DNA of 64,000 bases from Vreelandella sp031769195 (GCF_031769195.1 NZ_JAVHNP010000004.1:558001-622000); one strand, 5' to 3'; positions 18,066 through 26,243 are shown, counted from the stretch's first letter. Notes: generated by a model not told the origin, from the sequence alone. A program made the numbers and translations.

Positions 18066-19070
18066 ATGCCCACCAGGCAGCGCTACCCCCACCTGCCCAA
18101 GGCCGTTGAGTATGCGCATATCGGCTGGGATTTTCTGATCCTTGCTGCCGTCATCATTAACCTAAGCCTGCTGCTGTTTGACTCGCTGTTTCTGATTGGC
18201 CCCATCAACCAGGGAATGGCCGCCATCGCGCCTGGTTTTCACCGTTTTTATGAGACGGCGATTCATAGCCGATTCATTGCTATTGATTTGGTTTTTGTCA
18301 GTTTTTTTATTGTCGATGTACTGCTGGGCTGGGCCGTGGCGATTGCCGAACGGCGCTATCACCGCTGGTTCTTCTACCCGTTTGTGCACTGGTACGACGT
18401 GCTGGGCTGCATTCCGCTCAGCGGGTTCCGCCTGCTGCGTGTACTACGCGTCATATCGCTGTTAAACCGTCTGCATCGGCTGCGTTTGATTAACGTTACC
18501 CGCTGGTCGATCTATCAATTTTTCGCTAAGTACTACGATATTTTGCTGGAAGAGTTATCCGACCGAATTGCGCTGCGCCTGCTGGGCAATGTGCAGCAGC
18601 AGATCGTGGCCAGCGACTCGCTGACCGAACGCGTGATTGAGCGGGTCATCATGCCGCGTAAAACCCAGCTGATTCATGAGATTGCCGAGCGTTTAGAGGC
18701 CACCGCAGGCCGTGCATACCAGCAAAACCGCACTGCCATTATGGCGGCGATTGAAGACTTGGTGAGCCGCACGCTGCGGGAAAGCCCAGAAATTCGTCGG
18801 CTGAACCGCTTCCCAATGGGACAAACGGCCTCCAGCGCGATGCAAGCGTCTATTAGCAGCGTGGCCCAGCGCTTAGTGGATGAGCTCGCCCAAGGCATGC
18901 ACTCACCGGCCTTTCGACAGTTGGTTGAGCGCACCGCGGAAAGCGGCTTCGACAGCTGGCTTATCGTCGACGACACCAGTGCAAAAGTGACCGAGCAGGT
19001 GCTGTACGACGTATTAGAAATGCTGAAAGAGCAGGTTCGCCATCAGGGTTGGAAAGACCGCTACGACTAA
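18066..19070 (+). CDS. Voltage-sensor-like ion-channel domain protein without a pore module
   Basis: The first 140 of 334 residues look like a voltage-sensor domain. S1 is at about 20-44, S2 at about 70-94 (Asp74, Asp84), S3 at about 103-118 (Asp111), and S4 at 119-141 carries Arg at every third place (R122, R125, R128, then R135, R138, R140). In channels an S5-pore-S6 follows, but residues 150-334 show no further membrane segment, only amphipathic helices rich in charge. Voltage-sensor-only proteins such as Hv1 or sensor-phosphatases have this plan, though no phosphatase motif is seen here. AAGGAG precedes the ATG by 5 nt. It is annotated as ion transport protein by family resemblance only. 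Confidence 0.7.
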   Translation: MPTRQRYPHLPKAVEYAHIGWDFLILAAVIINLSLLLFDSLFLIGPINQGMAAIAPGFHRFYETAIHSRFIAIDLVFVSFFIVDVLLGWAVAIAERRYHRWFFYPFVHWYDVLGCIPLSGFRLLRVLRVISLLNRLHRLRLINVTRWSIYQFFAKYYDILLEELSDRIALRLLGNVQQQIVASDSLTERVIERVIMPRKTQLIHEIAERLEATAGRAYQQNRTAIMAAIEDLVSRTLRESPEIRRLNRFPMGQTASSAMQASISSVAQRLVDELAQGMHSPAFRQLVERTAESGFDSWLIVDDTSAKVTEQVLYDVLEMLKEQVRHQGWKDRYD

Positions 19071-19074
19071 TCTG

Positions 19075-20466
19075 CTATACCGTGACGGTGGCAAGAGGGG
19101 GTTGTTCAAGGCTTTCGCGGATCAGCGCCAGCGCCCTTCTAAGCGTTGCTTGGTCGGCGGCAGCCCCCACACAAATACGCACCGCCTGCGGGGCGGGGGC
19201 GCTTCCCACGCAAAAGGGTTCAGCGCTGGTCAGTTTGATCCCCTGCTGATTCAGCCGCGCACAAAGCTCCAGCGCCCGTACGCCTTCCGGCAGCGTTAAC
19301 CATACGTTGCTACCGCTAGGCTGACGGCTCAGCGCATAGCCCTCCAAATACTCCGAGACAAGGCGCTGGCGCGCAGCAAGCTCCTGGGTTTGCCACGTCA
19401 GCAGTTCTTCTGCCACTGGCTGCGCTACCCAGTGGCACACTAAATCCACCATCAGCGGGGGCACCATCCAGCTTTGAGCCCTTAGCCCCGCCGCCAGCCG
19501 CTCTAGCAACATAAAGGGAGCGCGTAGTACGCCAATGCGCAGCCCACCTGACAGCACTTTCGCCGTGCTAAACACAAACAACGTACGCTCCGGTGCCAGC
19601 TCATACAGCGGTGTGCCACGCTGCTCGGAGGGTAAGTACTGCACACCATCCTCTAAAAGCCACATGTCGTAGCGTCTTGCCAGAGCCACGAGCTGCTCGC
19701 GGCGCGCCTCACTCAAGCGAGCGCCGGTAGGGTTATTTTGGTCGGGCGTAAGGTAAATTAAGCGTGGTGGCTGGCGGGCGCATTGCGCTTCTAACGCGTC
19801 CATACGCATGCCCTCGTCATCAAAGGCAATCGCGACCATCTTGAGATGCGCCTGTTGGGCAGCGCTAATGGCACCGGGGTACGTCAGCGTATCGGCAGCA
19901 ATCAGCTCCCCTGGGCGCAGCAGCGTACTCAGCGCCAGGCTAATGCCGTGCTGGCCACCTTGCGTGATCAACAGCTCTTCTGCTTCCAGCGTGATCCCTA
20001 ACCGCGCTAACCACTGGCATAAATACGCCCGATGCCCCTCGCTACCCTGGGAGCCGGTATAGGCAACGCTGCGTCTTAACGCATCCGACGAGGTGCTTAA
20101 TGCGCTTAAAGCAGCGCTCATTGCCTGCTCTCTTAAGGGGTGGGGCGGTGGCAGGCTAAGGCTTAAATCAATCGTGCCGCTTACCTGGGAATGGGACAAA
20201 GCACCAAACACGCTTGCCGCCTCGCTCTTTTTTACGTAGGTGCCGCTACCGATTCGGGCACTAACCCAACCTCGGTGCTCCGCCTCCGCATAGCCACGTG
20301 TCACGGTACCCACCGTGACCCCTAGCGCATCCGCCAATCGGCGCTGCGGTGGCAGTTTGTCGCCTGGCGCTAATTCACCGTTAGCAACAGCATCGCCAAT
20401 CGCCAGGGCAATCGCCCGATAGCGTGGGCCAAGCGTATTTTTAATGATGGGCACCCAGATTGTCAT
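19075..20466 (-). CDS. MocR-type regulator (GntR HTH fused to class I aminotransferase)
   Basis: The N-terminal GntR winged helix (about residues 10-75: LAIGDAVANGELAPGDKLPPQR, in part GELAPGDKLPPQRRLAD, and VTVGTVTRGYAEAEHRG) is joined to an aminotransferase-fold domain that binds PLP. The PLP lysine is in FSTAKVLSGGLRIG, and TPDQNNPTGARLS is the Asn-Pro motif. MocR proteins sense amino acids or vitamers and control a neighbouring gene. The divergent LysE exporter is the likely target. The frame extends to 20502, but ATG 20466 gives the usual MocR N-terminus (463 aa). Confidence 0.9.
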   Translation of the reverse strand: MTIWVPIIKNTLGPRYRAIALAIGDAVANGELAPGDKLPPQRRLADALGVTVGTVTRGYAEAEHRGWVSARIGSGTYVKKSEAASVFGALSHSQVSGTIDLSLSLPPPHPLREQAMSAALSALSTSSDALRRSVAYTGSQGSEGHRAYLCQWLARLGITLEAEELLITQGGQHGISLALSTLLRPGELIAADTLTYPGAISAAQQAHLKMVAIAFDDEGMRMDALEAQCARQPPRLIYLTPDQNNPTGARLSEARREQLVALARRYDMWLLEDGVQYLPSEQRGTPLYELAPERTLFVFSTAKVLSGGLRIGVLRAPFMLLERLAAGLRAQSWMVPPLMVDLVCHWVAQPVAEELLTWQTQELAARQRLVSEYLEGYALSRQPSGSNVWLTLPEGVRALELCARLNQQGIKLTSAEPFCVGSAPAPQAVRICVGAAADQATLRRALALIRESLEQPPLATVTV

Positions 20467-20545
20467 GGTGACAATAAAACCTTTGACGTCAAAAATGCAC
20501 ACATTATGCTAACAAAACCCGGTGTAATCAACGTAAATCCAAAAA

Positions 20546-20559
20546 TTGTATGGGTACAA
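20546..20559. promoter_or_regulatory. Palindrome between MocR and LysE genes, possible MocR operator
   Basis: TTGTA-TGGG-TACAA forms a perfect 5-4-5 inverted repeat just upstream of the LysE start (ATG 20562), in the divergent intergenic region. Its position over the likely start region of the exporter transcript would suit control by the MocR protein. This is inference from position and symmetry. Confidence 0.4.
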
Positions 20560-20561
20560 AA

Positions 20562-21167
20562 ATGAACAGTGAATGGCTAATCCTTGGCCCTGCCGCGCTC
20601 TATATGATGTCGATGACCCTCACGCCAGGACCTAACAACATCATGCTTACCGCCTCGGGGGCTAACTTTGGCTTTCGGCGCACACTGCCGCATATGTGGG
20701 GGATTCTAGGAGGCTGTTTTTTGCTGTTTGCCAGCATTGCGCTGGGTTTAGGCGTGCTGTTCGAACGCTTCCCGGTGGTACAGACCACACTGCGCTGGGT
20801 AGGCAGTGCCTACTTGCTCTACTTGGCCTGGAAAATCGCCACCGCGCCTCCACCCAATTTGCAGGGTAATCAGCATGGCGTGCCACTGACATTTTGGCAG
20901 GCGGCCATGTTTCAGTTCGCCAACCCCAAAGCGTGGGTGATGGGGCTGGCACTGATGGCGGGCTTCTTACCTGAAAGCGGCCAGCCGGTTATCAATGCTC
21001 TGGTCCTGGCCGGGTTTGCCGAACTGGTGGCGCTGCCATGCATTGCCCTGTGGGCTGCCTTTGGCAGCGCCATCGGCCAGTGGATTAAAAGCGACAGGGC
21101 ATGGCGCGGGTTCAATATTACGATGGGCGTGCTGACCGCCGCCTGCGTGTGGTTAATTCTGCGTTAA
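20562..21167 (+). CDS. LysE family amino acid exporter
   Basis: A 201-residue protein with about six helices and the LysE/RhtB signature TLTPGPNNIMLTASGANFG near the N-terminus, then FQFANPKAWVMGLAL. It should export amino acids. The gene is divergent from a MocR regulator, a common pairing in which the regulator senses the exported amino acid. An in-frame ATG at 20550 lies inside the palindrome, so ATG 20562 is preferred, though neither has a strong ribosome site. Confidence 0.9.
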   Translation: MNSEWLILGPAALYMMSMTLTPGPNNIMLTASGANFGFRRTLPHMWGILGGCFLLFASIALGLGVLFERFPVVQTTLRWVGSAYLLYLAWKIATAPPPNLQGNQHGVPLTFWQAAMFQFANPKAWVMGLALMAGFLPESGQPVINALVLAGFAELVALPCIALWAAFGSAIGQWIKSDRAWRGFNITMGVLTAACVWLILR

Positions 21168-21502
21168 CCGCAGCGCAGCGCCTCAATCATGTCGTTGCTT
21201 TCCAAGTGAATATTGAGCCGGTCGTCACGGTAATCCATGGTGGCGGCGCTGCCAGGCCGAAGCACACGCACCTGACGAGCACCGCTCTGCTCTTCTAGCG
21301 TCGCCACATTGGCCTCATCAAAGGGCGCACCAATGGCATACTGAACGGCGCTGGCATCGCACACTTGGCTAACCGGTGCAGTCTGATCCATCGCAGGTGG
21401 TGCCGGTGCCGCGCTATCATTTGTCGCACTGGCGCAGCCTGCCAGTAGTATCAACGTCAACAGACCGCTCGCACACTTCATAAAACCCAGCGTTGATGTC
21501 AT
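21164..21502 (-). CDS. I78-family peptidase inhibitor lipoprotein
   Basis: A 112-residue precursor starting at ATG 21502 (AGGAA upstream) with lipobox LLAGC. The mature protein matches the I78 inhibitor family pattern: CDASAVQYAIGAPFDEA, SGARQVRVLRPG, TMDYRDDRLNIHL, and a terminal CG whose Cys likely pairs with the earlier one. Such inhibitors block serine peptidases and are anchored in the envelope. Its stop overlaps the LysE stop by 4 bp (convergent). Confidence 0.85.
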   Translation of the reverse strand: MTSTLGFMKCASGLLTLILLAGCASATNDSAAPAPPAMDQTAPVSQVCDASAVQYAIGAPFDEANVATLEEQSGARQVRVLRPGSAATMDYRDDRLNIHLESNDMIEALRCG

Positions 21503-21544
21503 AGGAAGTTTCCTGCCTTCATTGACTCCATCCTTTATAACAGT

Positions 21545-21572
21545 GCGGGCTAGGCATTGCTGCCTAGCCCGC
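21545..21572. terminator. Perfect 12-bp hairpin between two small lipoprotein genes
   Basis: GCGGGCTAGGCA (21545-21556), loop TTGC, and TGCCTAGCCCGC (21561-21572). It lies downstream of the entericidin-like gene on the minus strand and upstream of the I78 gene. No strong T-run follows, so it may act as a terminator or as an mRNA 3'-end stabiliser for the abundant small lipoprotein. Confidence 0.55.
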
Positions 21573-21604
21573 ATCGTTGCATCTTTCACCGTCGAGGCTA
21601 GCCG

Positions 21605-21736
21605 TTAACTGGCAGCGTCCTGCACTGCCTGACCACCCTCTTCAACATCTTGCCCTGCCCCTGCAATGGTATTGCAGCCTGCTAGAGCACCCGCCGTGAT
21701 GAGTAGAATAAAGCTCGTCGCCAGGAATTTTTTCAT
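21605..21736 (-). CDS. Entericidin-like small lipoprotein
   Basis: A 43-residue protein starting at ATG 21736 behind a near-ideal AAGGAG. It has a signal sequence MKKFLATSFILLITAG, lipobox GALAGC, and a short mature part NTIAGAGQDVEEGGQAVQD that matches the entericidin A/B plan (NTxxGxGxDVxxxGxAI). Entericidins are stress-linked membrane lipopeptides proposed as a toxin-antidote pair, but only one copy is present here. A strong hairpin follows the gene. Confidence 0.88.
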   Translation of the reverse strand: MKKFLATSFILLITAGALAGCNTIAGAGQDVEEGGQAVQDAAS

Positions 21737-21901
21737 CGTGTTCTCCTTAACAGATCCGTCAACATCGGGAAGCTCCGGTGGCAGCTTTACGCCTAGGAGT
21801 GTTTTCAGCGTAACAGATTTTAATAATTTCGCCTGTTTTCCCTGAGTTATCCGCTGCCTGCTATGATGCTTGCTAAACCGTTTGGCTTAGGAGCACTCCG
21901 C

Positions 21902-22327
21902 TTGGCAACCTTTGAACTCGACCCACGCTTAGAAGCAGATACCCTCCCTTTAGCGGACCTCCCACTCTGTCGCGCGCTCTTAATGAACGATGCCCGCTAC
22001 CCCTGGGTCGTTCTGGTGCCCAGAGTCGCGTCGGTCAGTGAGGTGTTTGAGCTCAGCCAAGAGGACCAAAACAAGCTCTGGCAGGAAGCCACTCAGCTTG
22101 GCGCGGCGATGAAAGAGGCGTTTCATGGCGATAAGCTCAACATCGCCACGCTCGGCAACGTGGTGAGCCAACTGCATATTCATCTGGTGGTGCGCTACGT
22201 CGATGACCCCAGCTGGCCCGCCCCCGTATGGGGAAACGGCAGCCCCAAGCCCTATGAACTGGCTCAGCAAGGCACTCGCCGCGAACAGCTGCTTGCCCAA
22301 ATTGCAGGGCTTTCGCTGTCGTCTTAA
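21902..22327 (+). CDS. HIT domain protein (variant histidine triad)
   Basis: Starting at TTG 21902 (TAGGAG 8 nt before), the protein has 141 residues: LATFELDPRLEADT, then LMNDARYPWVVLVPR. The histidine triad motif reads QLHIHLVVR, with Gln in place of the first His, as in a known subgroup of HIT-like proteins. These proteins hydrolyse or transfer nucleoside phosphates, and activity of this variant is not certain. A longer frame from ATG 21863 is possible but fits the family less well. Its stop overlaps that of the convergent NicO gene (TTAA shared). Confidence 0.82.
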   Translation: MATFELDPRLEADTLPLADLPLCRALLMNDARYPWVVLVPRVASVSEVFELSQEDQNKLWQEATQLGAAMKEAFHGDKLNIATLGNVVSQLHIHLVVRYVDDPSWPAPVWGNGSPKPYELAQQGTRREQLLAQIAGLSLSS

Positions 22328-23322
22328 TGACCCAGCAACGAGCCACGCGCAGGCGGTTCGCTTAATAGCGGCCCGCTGGCGGGCTGGGCCACACCGGCAA
22401 GCGCCAGAGAAATACCGAGTGCAATAATCACCGCGCCGCCTACCAGCGCTGCCCATCCAGCGGCTTTTTCAACCATTTGATGGCTTTGCTTATGCAGCCG
22501 TTTGGTAGCCCACCCGCGCGCCACAATGCTTGCCAGCGCCAGTACGGAGACCGTAATGCCGGTCCCCAGCGACATCGCTACCACCGATGCCACGCCCACG
22601 TAGAACTGGCCCAACAGGCTCGCCGCCCCCAGCATCAATATGGCTCCGCTGCAGGGGCGCATTCCAATTGCTCCCACGGTCATCAGCGCCGTTCGCCAGT
22701 CCAGCGCCTGTTCGGGCTCAATATGGTGTGCTCCGCCGCAGCAGTGGCTATGATCATGGCTGTGGCTGTGGTCATGAGAATGATGAGACTCCATCACCGG
22801 CTCACGGCGGGCTGCATAGGCATGGCGCAGCTGTTTCAGCGCTCGCCAGCAAAGCCAGACGCCCAATAGCGCTACCAGTATAAAGCTGGCCTGCTCAACC
22901 CATACCACACTGCCCATGGCCTGACGCGTCACCCAGCCAAGCCCATGGACTAAGACCATCACCATCACAATGGCGGTCACGCCTTGTAGCAACGAGGCCG
23001 CAAAGGAGAGTCCTAGCGCACGGCGGGTCGCGCCCCCATGGGAAGCCAAGTACGTTGCCAGTACGGCTTTGCCATGCCCTGGCCCTGCGGCATGAAATAC
23101 GCCGTAGGCGAAGCTTACACCTAGCAGCGTGAACCACGTGGCAGTGGAAGGCGTGCGGGAAAGCTCGGTAATCGCTAGGGTAAGGCTACGGTGCAACTCC
23201 CGCTGCCAAGCGAGCAGCTGCAAGCTAGCGCCCTGTAAATTCGCCTGCACGGCCCAAACCAGTAGTGCCATGCCTAATAGCCCCAACGCTCCTACAGCCA
23301 ACTGTCGTCCCGTTAATGGCAT
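22324..23322 (-). CDS. Nickel/cobalt transporter-like membrane protein (NicO/RcnA family)
   Basis: A 332-residue protein with six or more helices and a cytosolic or periplasmic metal-binding loop near residues 175-200 (HHSHDHSHSHDHSHCC). Family motifs include HAAGPGHGKAVLATYLASHGG and GMRPCSGAILMLGAA. NicO/RcnA proteins move Ni2+, Co2+ or other divalent metal ions, commonly outward. GGAGG precedes the ATG, and a 19-bp palindrome lies 20-38 bp upstream of the start. The DUF1007 gene upstream on the same strand is a frequent partner in proteobacteria. Confidence 0.88.
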   Translation of the reverse strand: MPLTGRQLAVGALGLLGMALLVWAVQANLQGASLQLLAWQRELHRSLTLAITELSRTPSTATWFTLLGVSFAYGVFHAAGPGHGKAVLATYLASHGGATRRALGLSFAASLLQGVTAIVMVMVLVHGLGWVTRQAMGSVVWVEQASFILVALLGVWLCWRALKQLRHAYAARREPVMESHHSHDHSHSHDHSHCCGGAHHIEPEQALDWRTALMTVGAIGMRPCSGAILMLGAASLLGQFYVGVASVVAMSLGTGITVSVLALASIVARGWATKRLHKQSHQMVEKAAGWAALVGGAVIIALGISLALAGVAQPASGPLLSEPPARGSLLGH

Positions 23323-23341
23323 TTCCCCTCCGCAGAAAAGA

Positions 23342-23360
23342 TATAAAGTAACACTTTATA
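23342..23360. promoter_or_regulatory. Perfect 8-3-8 palindrome before the metal transporter gene
   Basis: TATAAAGT-AAC-ACTTTATA is perfectly symmetric and lies in the 59-bp gap between the DUF1007 gene and the NicO transporter, 20-38 bp before the start codon of the latter. It is a good shape for a dimeric metalloregulator operator. It does not clearly match the E. coli Zur or Fur consensus. Confidence 0.5.
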
Positions 23361-23381
23361 CATGAGCGTCTCGGCTAGGCG

Positions 23382-24059
23382 CTAGCGGCAATCGACCCGG
23401 CCCGTTTCGGCGAAGTGACGGCCCAAACCCGGCTCACCCTCTTCGTCCACATCCAGCAGCGCAGCTTGCATCACAAGCTCGGGGTCAGGGTCAGCGGGTA
23501 GCACACTCAGCGCACAGTTTGGCTCACCGTTAAGAATCAGCGCTTGAGCAGAGGGATCATCCCCCTCCTCTTCATGCACCATTTCGATGTAGTAAGTCGG
23601 ATCAAAAACTTGATACTCCAGCACCTGACCACTCAGCGGTTGGGGTGAGGCCAGCGGTAAGATAAACATGAACGTTAAGCGCCCATCTCGCTCTAGTGCG
23701 GTGTACTCGGTCACCTCACCAAAGGACTGCGGTTCACTGCCGATGCGTACCTCGGTAAAGTAGTGCTGGGCCTCTAGATTATTGCGAATCTCTCCGCCAA
23801 GCTGATCAAGGCCCTCCTCCATACTACCGCCCGGCACCTGCTGTAACTCCTCAAACACCACCAAACTGTAGAAAGGGTCCATCCGCCATGTTTGGTGAAG
23901 CCCGGTCGCAACACCCTCGTCGTTGGTGATCACCCGCACACTCATATCAATCCAGCCATGGGGGTGCGCTATGGCAACATGGCTAACCAACAGGCTGCTT
24001 GCCAATACGCTGGTGAAACAGGCACGTCGTAAGGTGAACGCTGTTAGAAACGCTCTCAT
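23382..24059 (-). CDS. DUF1007 family periplasmic protein
   Basis: A 225-residue precursor starting at ATG 24059, which overlaps the previous stop by one base (TGATG). It has a signal peptide (TSVLASSLLVSHVAIA) and a mature N-terminus HPHGWIDMSV typical of DUF1007. The family has no firmly assigned function but is repeatedly found with NicO-type metal transporters. His residues at the new N-terminus could bind metal (inference). Two cysteines (CALS, VDCR) may pair. Confidence 0.88.
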   Translation of the reverse strand: MRAFLTAFTLRRACFTSVLASSLLVSHVAIAHPHGWIDMSVRVITNDEGVATGLHQTWRMDPFYSLVVFEELQQVPGGSMEEGLDQLGGEIRNNLEAQHYFTEVRIGSEPQSFGEVTEYTALERDGRLTFMFILPLASPQPLSGQVLEYQVFDPTYYIEMVHEEEGDDPSAQALILNGEPNCALSVLPADPDPELVMQAALLDVDEEGEPGLGRHFAETGRVDCR

Positions 24060-24433
24060 CAAGGCAGCTCTCCTAGTTTCGCTTGAAGCTCGACCAGCCA
24101 AGGGTCCAACACATAAGGAGGGATCGGCTGGCTACCACGCAGTGCTGACACGCTGACCAGGCTCCCCCCTGGCGCTTCGCTCACTTGTAGCTGAATTCGG
24201 TAGCCGGGCCAGCGCGCCAAGCTCGCCTCAGCGCGCCCTAAGGTTAAATCGGCATGACGTATCACATAGCCTTGTTCCATCATCAGCGCCACCGCCTCGG
24301 AGAACGTTTGCTCCATCGGCGCACTGTAGCGTAGTTCACGCGGTTCCAAAGGTTGCGGGGTGGCACACCCGGAAAGCCCTAACGCCACGAGTAGTGCTAG
24401 GGTGGCTAGAAAGCCGCGACGGTGTGGTGTCAT
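24059..24433 (-). CDS. Predicted lipoprotein, function unknown
   Basis: A 124-residue precursor with a signal sequence and lipobox LGLSGC at about residues 19-23. The mature part (ATPQPLEPRELRYSAP, VSALRGSQPIPPYV) is short and may form one small alpha/beta domain. I do not recognise a family. It overlaps both neighbours (4 bp with the lipoprotein gene before, 1 bp with DUF1007 after), so it is part of a four-gene unit with the metal transporter. Confidence 0.75.
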   Translation of the reverse strand: MTPHRRGFLATLALLVALGLSGCATPQPLEPRELRYSAPMEQTFSEAVALMMEQGYVIRHADLTLGRAEASLARWPGYRIQLQVSEAPGGSLVSVSALRGSQPIPPYVLDPWLVELQAKLGELP

Positions 24434-24993
24434 GATGCCCCCTGGGTGCTGGTTGTTTGCTCAAATGTCTCTTGGAAACGGCGGCAAAAATCATCATTGC
24501 TAGCGCTGTAGGATTCCCGCAGTTCTCCCAGGTGGTCGAAACGGCGAATATCCCGAGAGATACGCAGATGACCATCGCGAGCCAGCAGCGAAACACGCTC
24601 CACCTCGACCGGCTGCTGACCAAACGCAGGCCCGAAGGAGCCACCTACGCCGATCCCAACCCCACGGCCAATACCAAACCCACCAAACAAACGGAAGCCG
24701 CTGCCGTAACCATAATCGTAGTCATAGCGGTCGTAGTAACCGATCAGCTCCTGCTCACGAGAGGCGCTGACCAATCCAAGTTCAGTGTCGGTCGTTTCCA
24801 GCGCAAAGCCCCAGGCCTCGAGCACGTCAATGCTGTCTGTTACAACGCTTAATGTGTCACCCTGCCCAGACGGGTCAGTCGGGAAGTAGCAAGCCGCCGC
24901 AGGCGCAGGCTCCGCTTGGGGCAGGCGGTCAGGAACCGTCTGGCAGCCCGCCAGTGCCAATAGGCAGGTGATGCTAAGGGGTATGGCCTTCAT
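24430..24993 (-). CDS. Predicted lipoprotein with Gly-rich segment, function unknown
   Basis: A 187-residue precursor with lipobox LALAGC (Cys17). It contains two short similar regions around a Gly/Tyr-rich stretch (YDYGYGSGFR, GFGIGRGVGIGVGG) that probably forms a flexible linker or loop. The cysteines in the mature part (ACYFP, FCRRF) may form a disulfide. It is the first gene of the minus-strand unit leading to DUF1007 and the NicO transporter. I do not recognise the family. Confidence 0.72.
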   Translation of the reverse strand: MKAIPLSITCLLALAGCQTVPDRLPQAEPAPAAACYFPTDPSGQGDTLSVVTDSIDVLEAWGFALETTDTELGLVSASREQELIGYYDRYDYDYGYGSGFRLFGGFGIGRGVGIGVGGSFGPAFGQQPVEVERVSLLARDGHLRISRDIRRFDHLGELRESYSASNDDFCRRFQETFEQTTSTQGAS

Positions 24994-25109
24994 GATAAAT
25001 CCTCTCGCTCACTTCGTGGCTGGTGTGTCACTAAGCAGCGCGCTAAGCTCGCCAACAGAGATAAAAAGAACGACAACACGCTGAGACAACGTTTTAAGGA
25101 GGTTGTGCG

Positions 25110-26243
25110 ATGAAGGTACTGCTTTGCCCAGACAGTTTTAAGGACTCTTTAAGCGCCGAACAGGCCGCCCAGGCCATGGCTCGCGGTATTCACCGGGCAG
25201 CGCCCAACGCCATCACACACCTCTGCCCCCTGGCAGATGGCGGCGAAGGCAGCTTGGAAGCCTTAATTGCCGCCACCCATGCCGAGCGCCGTACACTCAC
25301 CGTGCAAGACGCTCTCGGGCGGCCACGTCAAGCGGCCTGGGGCTGGCTCAGTGAGCAGCGTACCGCGTTTATCGAGCTGGCAGAAGCCAGCGGTTTACAG
25401 CACTTACAGCGTCAGGAGCGCAACGCCCTGCACACCACCACTTACGGTGTAGGCGAGCTCTTCCTCGCTGCCCTTGACGCCGGGGCGACTCATGCCCTGC
25501 TGTTGCTCGGCGGTAGCGCCACGAACGATGCGGGCGCAGGCATGCTTCAGGCCTTAGGCGCCAGCCTGCTTGACGCCCAAGGCCAGCCGCTACCGCCAGG
25601 CGGTGCCGCACTTCAGCAGCTTGCGACCCTAGACCTTTCCACCCTCGACCCGCGCCTCGCCGAGCTGCGTGTTGAAGCCGCCGTGGATGTGGATAACCCT
25701 CTTTTGGGTGCACGAGGCGCCAGCGCGGTGTTCGGCCCGCAAAAGGGCGCAACAGACGACGACGTGGCAACGCTTGACCGCGCCATTGGACACTTTGCCG
25801 ACCTCACGGCCAGCGCGCTTGGCCGCGACGACAGAACGCTGCCCGGCGCTGGCGCGGCAGGCGGTATGGGGTTTGCGGCACACTGCTTTTTGAACGCCAC
25901 GCTAACGCCAGGTATTGAAATGATTATGCAGCAGGCAAATGTTGCCCACCTGCTTAGCGATGCCGATTTAGTCGTGACAGGCGAAGGGCGTTTAGATGGC
26001 CAGAGCCTTTCAGGCAAAACGCCGATTGGCGTTGCCCGCGCCGCGAAGTGCCACAACAAGCCCGTGATTGTGCTCGCAGGCAGCCTGGGCGATGGCTGGC
26101 AGGCCTGTACAGAAGAAGGCGTCACCGCCGCGTTTGCCCTGGCCGATGGCCTTATGACGCTGGAACAAGCTCTACCTCGCACCGCTGAGCTACTGGCAGA
26201 CCGCTGCGAGAGCATTGCACGCCTGTGGCTAGCAAGCCGCTGA
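25110..26243 (+). CDS. Glycerate kinase (GarK/GlxK family)
   Basis: A 377-residue enzyme starting MKVLLCPDSFKDSLSA, with PLADGGEGSLEAL, the glycine-rich block GAGAAGGMGFAAHCFL, and GEGRLDGQSLSGKTPIGVA, all diagnostic of the family. It phosphorylates D-glycerate, usually to 2-phosphoglycerate. AAGGAGG precedes the ATG by 7 nt. No other glycerate-pathway gene adjoins. It could take up glycerate made in the oxidation island about 5 kb away, but nothing in the sequence shows this. Confidence 0.93.
   Translation: MKVLLCPDSFKDSLSAEQAAQAMARGIHRAAPNAITHLCPLADGGEGSLEALIAATHAERRTLTVQDALGRPRQAAWGWLSEQRTAFIELAEASGLQHLQRQERNALHTTTYGVGELFLAALDAGATHALLLLGGSATNDAGAGMLQALGASLLDAQGQPLPPGGAALQQLATLDLSTLDPRLAELRVEAAVDVDNPLLGARGASAVFGPQKGATDDDVATLDRAIGHFADLTASALGRDDRTLPGAGAAGGMGFAAHCFLNATLTPGIEMIMQQANVAHLLSDADLVVTGEGRLDGQSLSGKTPIGVARAAKCHNKPVIVLAGSLGDGWQACTEEGVTAAFALADGLMTLEQALPRTAELLADRCESIARLWLASR

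Noticed and set aside
22735..22800. Tandem repeat or small CRISPR-like array in the NicO gene
   Set aside because: The short repeats encode the His-Ser-Asp metal-binding loop of the transporter and have no spacer structure. No CRISPR array was found in the window.
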